A stretch of DNA of 17,707 nucleotides from Symbiodinium natans. Lineage: Eukaryota; Sar; Dinophyceae; Suessiales; Symbiodiniaceae. Location: positions 1,208,650 to 1,226,356 of the forward strand of contig CAJNDS010000890.1 of NCBI GenBank assembly GCA_905221605.1, in the 5' to 3' direction. Of the stretch, positions 14,896 through 17,707 are shown piece after piece. Each line of letters begins with the position of its first letter. Positions within the stretch are counted from its first letter, which is position 1. Made by a program: the position numbers and the translations under genes. The notes beneath the pieces were generated by a model. It was not told where the DNA came from, did no database searches, and saw nothing but the letters and a program-made list of their open reading frames with translations.

Positions 14896-17598
14896 CTCAA
14901 GGCCGTGTCAGGATTCAGGGTGTAGGGCTTTAGGGTTTGGGGTTTAGGGTTTATAGGGATTAGGGTTGAGGGTTGAGGGTTTAGGGCTTCAGGGCTTCGG
15001 GGGTGCAAAGGGTGTCGAACTTTTTGGGTTTCGGGGTTCTGGGTGCAGTGCAGGGCTTCAGCAAGCCACGCATCTCTAAACATGTTTCGGTGTCTTGCCA
15101 GGGCTGCTTCCCCCCAGCACGCCCAAATTTCTAAACGCAAAACCCTGAAATCAGCCTGCTAATAAGGGTCAAGGGTCCATGTACCTAGTACCTAAATAGG
15201 GAAGACTTCGGCGTCAAAGTACCTCCTATTTTTAGGGACTTTGGGGCCCAAGTACATAAAATGGAGTTATATGGACCCTTAGGGTGCGAATAACTCATAA
15301 CAGGGCAGCGTAGAACTACCTGCAAGTTCATGGTACTTATTAACTAGTTAGGGTTTAGGGTTTAGGGTTTAGGGTTTAGGGTTTAGGGTTTAGGGTTTAG
15401 GTTTTAGGGTTTAGGGTTTAGGTTATAACTGCATGCATGACTGTACTTATAACCATATTCGGGCACTTAAGGGGCCTATATGTGGGTTATAAGTACAGTT
15501 ATAATTTGTTAATAAGTACCATGAACCTCCGGGAAGCCCTAAACCCTAAACCCTAAACCCTAAACCCGCCGGTGAAACAACTTGGTGGAGTTCTCCGTGC
15601 CATGAAAAAAGTCACAGCAAGGCGCGCCTAAAACGGGAACGTGCTAAAAAAACCCGAAAGGCCCATACACCCTAGAGCTTGGCTGAAACTGAACCCTCCC
15701 AAAAGCTTAACTTTTAGGCTCCTGATTGTAGCTCTTTTAATATAAAACCAGAAGGTTAGTCCTAAGAGCCAGCCAGAAGGAAGGCAAGATAATCTAAGCG
15801 TAGTTACATGGTCCCTTAGTGTGTGCCCTTAAATGGCAACCCCCTTAAAAACCCTTTATATACCCTGTGCAACCCAAGGGCCCATACTTCAGAACCCTTT
15901 AAGGAAGGTACGGGACAATGTTAAGGGACCCTGTCACTACCCTTAGAATCAACCCCTAGAAGCCCGCGCTACTAGAGTTGCCTCAGCGAGATCCATGTTG
16001 GGGGCATCCAGCTGTCGTGCTTAGGGTTTAGGGCTTAGGGTTTAGGGTTTAGGGTTTTTAGGGCTTAATGCTAAACAGGGCACAAGACGCCTACGAATGG
16101 ACCCTCTGGGTCAAGAGAAGGCCCAAGTTCTTCGAACATTATGAGTTGCCTTTTCAAGAGAGAAGGTAAGTTAGATAACTATCCAAAAGCACAGCCCAGA
16201 GCAAAACAAGATGTCTTTCGCTAGACCCGAGAGTAGCCTAGGAATAAACTGGGTGCCCTTCCTGGTTTAAAGGGGCTCATGAGGGAACCTAAGCCCGTAA
16301 ATAAAAGAAACTAAGGGCCTACTCTGGGTCCTAGCCCTAAACCCTAAACCCTAAACCCCCAAGGAAATACGGGCCTACTCTGGGTCCTAGCCCTAAACCC
16401 TAAACCCTAAACCCAAACCCTAAGGAAATACGGGCCTACTCTGGGTTCTAGCCCTAAACACTAAACCCCAACCCTAAACCCGAAACCCTAAACCCCTAAG
16501 GAAACAAGATGTGCCTGCTCGTGGCAGTACTCCAGAGCCGATGCGATCTGTCGCATCACCCTGGCTGCCTGCGGGATCGGACCCGACGCCAAGAACAACA
16601 AAGTTGTTTGGGGTTTAGGGTTTAGGGTTTAGGGTTTAGGGTTTAGGGTTTAGGGTTTGGGGTTTAGGGTTTAGGGAAAAGGGATTAGGGGTGGGATACT
16701 TCTAGGGCTGTAGGGCCTTTTAGCTCATATTGCCTTATAGGGCTACTGGGGCATGCCTGCTTCTTGTTGTCTGCAGGTTCGGACGTTTCAAGGCACGCAG
16801 TACCATGTTTATTGTGCCACACCCATGGAGGTCCATGTACCTAAATAGGGTTTAGGGTATGGGGTTAACGTTTAGGGTTTTAGGGAATACGTAGGCCTCA
16901 TAAAGTACCTCCTAGATAGGGACTTTAGGGCTCTTAAGTGCATATTCATAAAGTACATGGACACTTCGGGACAGGCTTTTTAGGGCTTGGCTTGAGCTGG
17001 AACTATTCGGGATCTGGGGGGTCTGTAAGTTCGGGCTCTAGTAGCCCTAAGCCCTACGCCCTACGCCCTAAGCCCTAAGCCCTAAACCCTAAACCCTAAT
17101 CGGGGGCTTCGGCCAAGGCTGCGCGCCCAGAAGGTGAAGAGTTAGAAAGGCTACTTGGAGGTTCATGGTACTTACTAACAGATTGTATCTGTACTTGTAA
17201 CCCACTTATAAGCCCCTTAAGTGCCTTAATATGGTTATAGGGTTCAGGGTTTCGGGTTTAGGGATTGAGGGTTTTACCCCCCTAAACCCTAAACCCTAAA
17301 CCCTAAACCCTAAACCCTAAACCCTAAACCCTAAACCCTAAACCCTAAACCCTAAACCCTAAACCCTAAACCTAATGGGTTAATAAGTACTATGCACCTC
17401 CAAGTAGGCAAGTAGGGGGGCGGCTCTGGGTTGTTGCTTCGGGGATTTGTTGCTTGGAGCTTCAAGACCCAAAAAAAACCTAGCCAGGATTTAGGGTTTA
17501 GGGTTTAGGGTTTAGGGTTTAGGGTTTAGCCCGACGCCAAGCTGAATCCCTCAGCCTCGTGCTCGTTCAGGTGGCCGCGCTCCACCACGTAGTTGAAC
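14866..17598 (-). CDS. Protein kinase catalytic domain, split fragment
   Basis: Three minus-strand exons (17556-17598, 16515-16568, 14866-14895) join in frame. They read FNYVVERGHLNEHE, then AARVMRQIASALEYCHEQ, then GVVHRDIKPE. This is the region from the end of alpha-D through the alpha-E helix to the HRD catalytic loop of a eukaryotic Ser/Thr kinase, closest in feel to the CAMK/CDPK style (VERGH.nEHEAARVMRQI). Introns are 987 and 1619 nt. Both start with GC (GAG|GCTGAG and CAG|GCACAT) and both end AG|G. GC donors and a G after the acceptor are established traits of dinoflagellate introns. The introns hold heptamer arrays and TIR elements. The N-lobe should lie right of 17707. The DFG and APE regions were not found, so this may be a truncated gene or a pseudogene. 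Confidence 0.8.
14927..14999 (+). repeat. TTTAGGG array, diverged
   Basis: About ten units with several variants (TTTGGGG, TTGAGGG, TTCAGGG). Confidence 0.82.
15171..15280. mobile_element. TIR element family 3, copy a
   Basis: A perfect 10-bp inverted repeat, AAGGGTCCAT at 15171-15180 and ATGGACCCTT at 15271-15280, bounds 110 bp. It shares CTAAATAGGG, AAAGTACCTCCTA and AGGGACTTT in the same order with the copy at 16831-16962. It lies in kinase intron 2. No coding capacity. Confidence 0.72.
15316..15530 (-). mobile_element. TIR element family 4, copy a, with heptamer array
   Basis: Inverted termini include a perfect 19-bp pair: GTTCATGGTACTTATTAAC at 15326-15344 and its complement at 15508-15526. 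Read on the minus strand it has, in order: the terminus, a CTGTACTTATAACCCAC block, CCCCTTAAGTGCC, AATATGGTTATA, a CCCTAAA array (15347-15422), then the other terminus. The copy at 17151-17407 has the same order. Size is 215 bp. It lies inside kinase intron 2. Confidence 0.8.
15347..15422 (+). repeat. TTTAGGG array inside TIR element 4a
   Basis: About eleven units, bounded on the left directly by the element terminus and on the right by its internal block. Confidence 0.93.
15537..15567 (+). repeat. CCCTAAA array, short
   Basis: Four and a half units, starting 7 bp after the end of TIR element 4a and facing the array inside it. Confidence 0.92.
15788..15953. mobile_element. TIR element family 5
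   Basis: Imperfect inverted termini of about 32 bp. The left (15788-15820) reads ATCTAAGCGTAGTTAC then GGTCCCTTA. The right (15919-15953) reads, in reverse complement, TTCTAAGGGTAGTGAC then GGTCCCTTA. Size is about 166 bp, with no coding capacity. It is in kinase intron 2 and is a single copy in the window. Confidence 0.65.
16020..16068 (+). repeat. TTTAGGG array
   Basis: About seven units, two of them variants. Confidence 0.9.
16307..16507 (+). repeat. Composite minisatellite with heptamer filling
   Basis: Three tandem units, each GGGCCTACTCTGGGTCCTAG (one T variant) followed by a CCCTAAA run and AAGGAAA. The GGGCCT starts are at 16315, 16371 and 16432, so periods are 56 and 61 bp. Unit length changes with heptamer number and small heptamer changes. 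Confidence 0.9.
16515..16568 (-). CDS. Kinase exon, alpha-E helix (AARVMRQIASALEYCHEQ)
   Basis: Fifty-four bases, 18 codons. The sequence is a textbook alpha-E helix of a Ser/Thr kinase, ending at the residues that precede the HRD loop. The acceptor is ATCCCGCAG|GCAGCC and the donor is GAGCAG|GCACAT. If the donor were not used, the frame would run on as AHLV, losing continuity with HRD. The 39 nt that would remain of the upstream intron without the insertion are also open and in frame, so the splicing model needs transcript support. Confidence 0.82.
16608..16676 (+). repeat. TTTAGGG heptamer array
   Basis: About ten units with one TTTGGGG variant, starting 15 bp after the left copy of the 12-bp direct repeat. 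Confidence 0.94.
16831..16962. mobile_element. TIR element family 3, copy b
   Basis: A perfect 10-bp inverted repeat, GTCCATGTAC at 16831-16840 and GTACATGGAC at 16953-16962. It matches copy a but has about 37 bp of heptamer-type sequence (about 16851-16887) immediately after the shared CTAAATAGGG. It lies in kinase intron 1. Confidence 0.72.
17044..17099 (+). repeat. CCCTAAG/CCCTACG/CCCTAAA variant array
   Basis: Eight heptamers that change stepwise along the array from CCCTAAG and CCCTACG types to perfect CCCTAAA. Confidence 0.9.
17151..17407 (+). mobile_element. TIR element family 4, copy b, with heptamer array
   Basis: Termini of 29 bp (17151-17179 and 17379-17407) match at 26 positions when one is reverse-complemented. 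They begin CTACTTGGAGG and end TACTTACTAAC or TACTTATTAAC. The interior has CTGTACTTGTAACCCAC, CCCCTTAAGTGCC and AATATGGTTATA in the same order as copy a, then a CCCTAAA array next to the right terminus. Size is 257 bp. It lies in kinase intron 1. Confidence 0.82.
17281..17374 (+). repeat. CCCTAAA array inside TIR element 4b
   Basis: Thirteen near-perfect units, preceded by some TTTAGGG-type variants at 17239-17275 in the opposite sense. Confidence 0.94.
17490..17529 (+). repeat. TTTAGGG array
   Basis: Between five and six units, ending directly at the right copy of the 12-bp direct repeat in kinase intron 1. Confidence 0.93.
17556..17598 (-). CDS. Kinase exon FNYVVERGHLNEHE
   Basis: Forty-three bases: one base completing a codon from the upstream exon (probably Leu, giving the common ...LF) plus 14 codons. 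It matches the segment between the kinase hinge and the alpha-E helix (GGELF..VERGH..EHEAA). The acceptor is GCAGCTGAG|G, an AG|G site; the alternative acceptor GTGCAG|CTGAGG six bases earlier is possible. The donor is CACGAG|GCTGAG. The preceding exons are outside the window. Confidence 0.72.
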
Positions 17599-17615
17599 CT
17601 CAGCTGCACCGACGG

Positions 17616-17694
17616 TTTAAGATTTAAGGATTTAAGATTTAAGGATTTAGGGGTAAGGGATTTAGGGATTTAGGGTTTAAGGATTTAGGGTCTG
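17616..17694 (+). repeat. TTTAAGGA / TTTAGGGA variant array
   Basis: A degenerate array in which the unit has drifted to ATTTAAGG and ATTTAGGG octamers. It lies in the intron upstream of the first kinase exon seen. Confidence 0.85.
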
Positions 17695-17707
17695 CTAGGC
17701 GGTTTAT

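Larger units (their letters stand above)
14896..16514 (-). other. Kinase intron 2 (1619 nt, GC-AG)
   Basis: Donor CAG|GCACAT, acceptor CTTGAG|G. It contains four heptamer arrays, one copy each of TIR families 3, 4 and 5, and a three-unit composite minisatellite. The stretches 15570-15787 and 16070-16300 are unique, with nothing recognised. Confidence 0.6.
16569..17555 (-). other. Kinase intron 1 (987 nt, GC-AG)
   Basis: Donor GAG|GCTGAG, acceptor CCGCAG|G. It contains heptamer arrays, TIR element copies 3b and 4b, and a 12-bp direct repeat CCCGACGCCAAG at 16582-16593 and 17530-17541 that brackets all of this material. Removing one repeat copy with everything between the copies would leave a 39-nt intron. 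Confidence 0.6.

Overview
This is a eukaryotic nuclear window, apparently from a scaffold: it contains an exact 100-base N gap (5108-5207). It is dominated by non-coding repeats. Short arrays of the heptamer TTTAGGG/CCCTAAA occur every few hundred bases, on both strands, across 1-5100 and 14750-17707. That heptamer is the telomere repeat of plants, chromerids, coccidians and dinoflagellates. Dense interstitial heptamers are well known in Eimeria R-regions. The best gene evidence here uses GC 5' splice sites with AG|G acceptors, and introns filled with terminal-inverted-repeat (TIR) elements, which is the style of dinoflagellates. I call it an alveolate and cannot choose firmly between a dinoflagellate and a coccidian.

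Layout. 1-5107: heptamer arrays separated by short GC-richer unique pieces, some of them exon-like on the minus strand (89-166, 1928-1951, about 2546-2581, 4806-4850), plus two small TIR elements. 5208-5900: an AT-rich TTTTAATAA minisatellite punctuated by seven copies of a roughly 25-bp GC-rich motif. 5901-6135: AT-rich unique flank. 6136-14270: a heptamer-free satellite island made of three near-identical 2.25-kb higher-order units in tandem, a diverged partial fourth, and a diverged partial copy in inverted orientation. 14559-14655: a 97-bp G-rich tract. 14656-17598: exons of a protein kinase catalytic domain on the minus strand, whose introns hold heptamer arrays and at least five TIR-element copies.

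The only gene I can identify is the kinase. Three very short exons (43, 54 and 30 nt) join in frame to give an alpha-E helix and catalytic-loop sequence ending in HRDIKPE. Its N-lobe would lie beyond the right end of the window. Its C-terminal side runs into the G-rich tract and then the satellite, so it may be truncated or decayed.

The most interesting structure is a TIR element present twice (15316-15530 and 17151-17407). Both copies carry a CCCTAAA array at the same internal position and orientation, which suggests a mobile element that itself spreads telomere-like repeats inside introns. I found no tRNA, rRNA, CRISPR array or prokaryotic-type operon.
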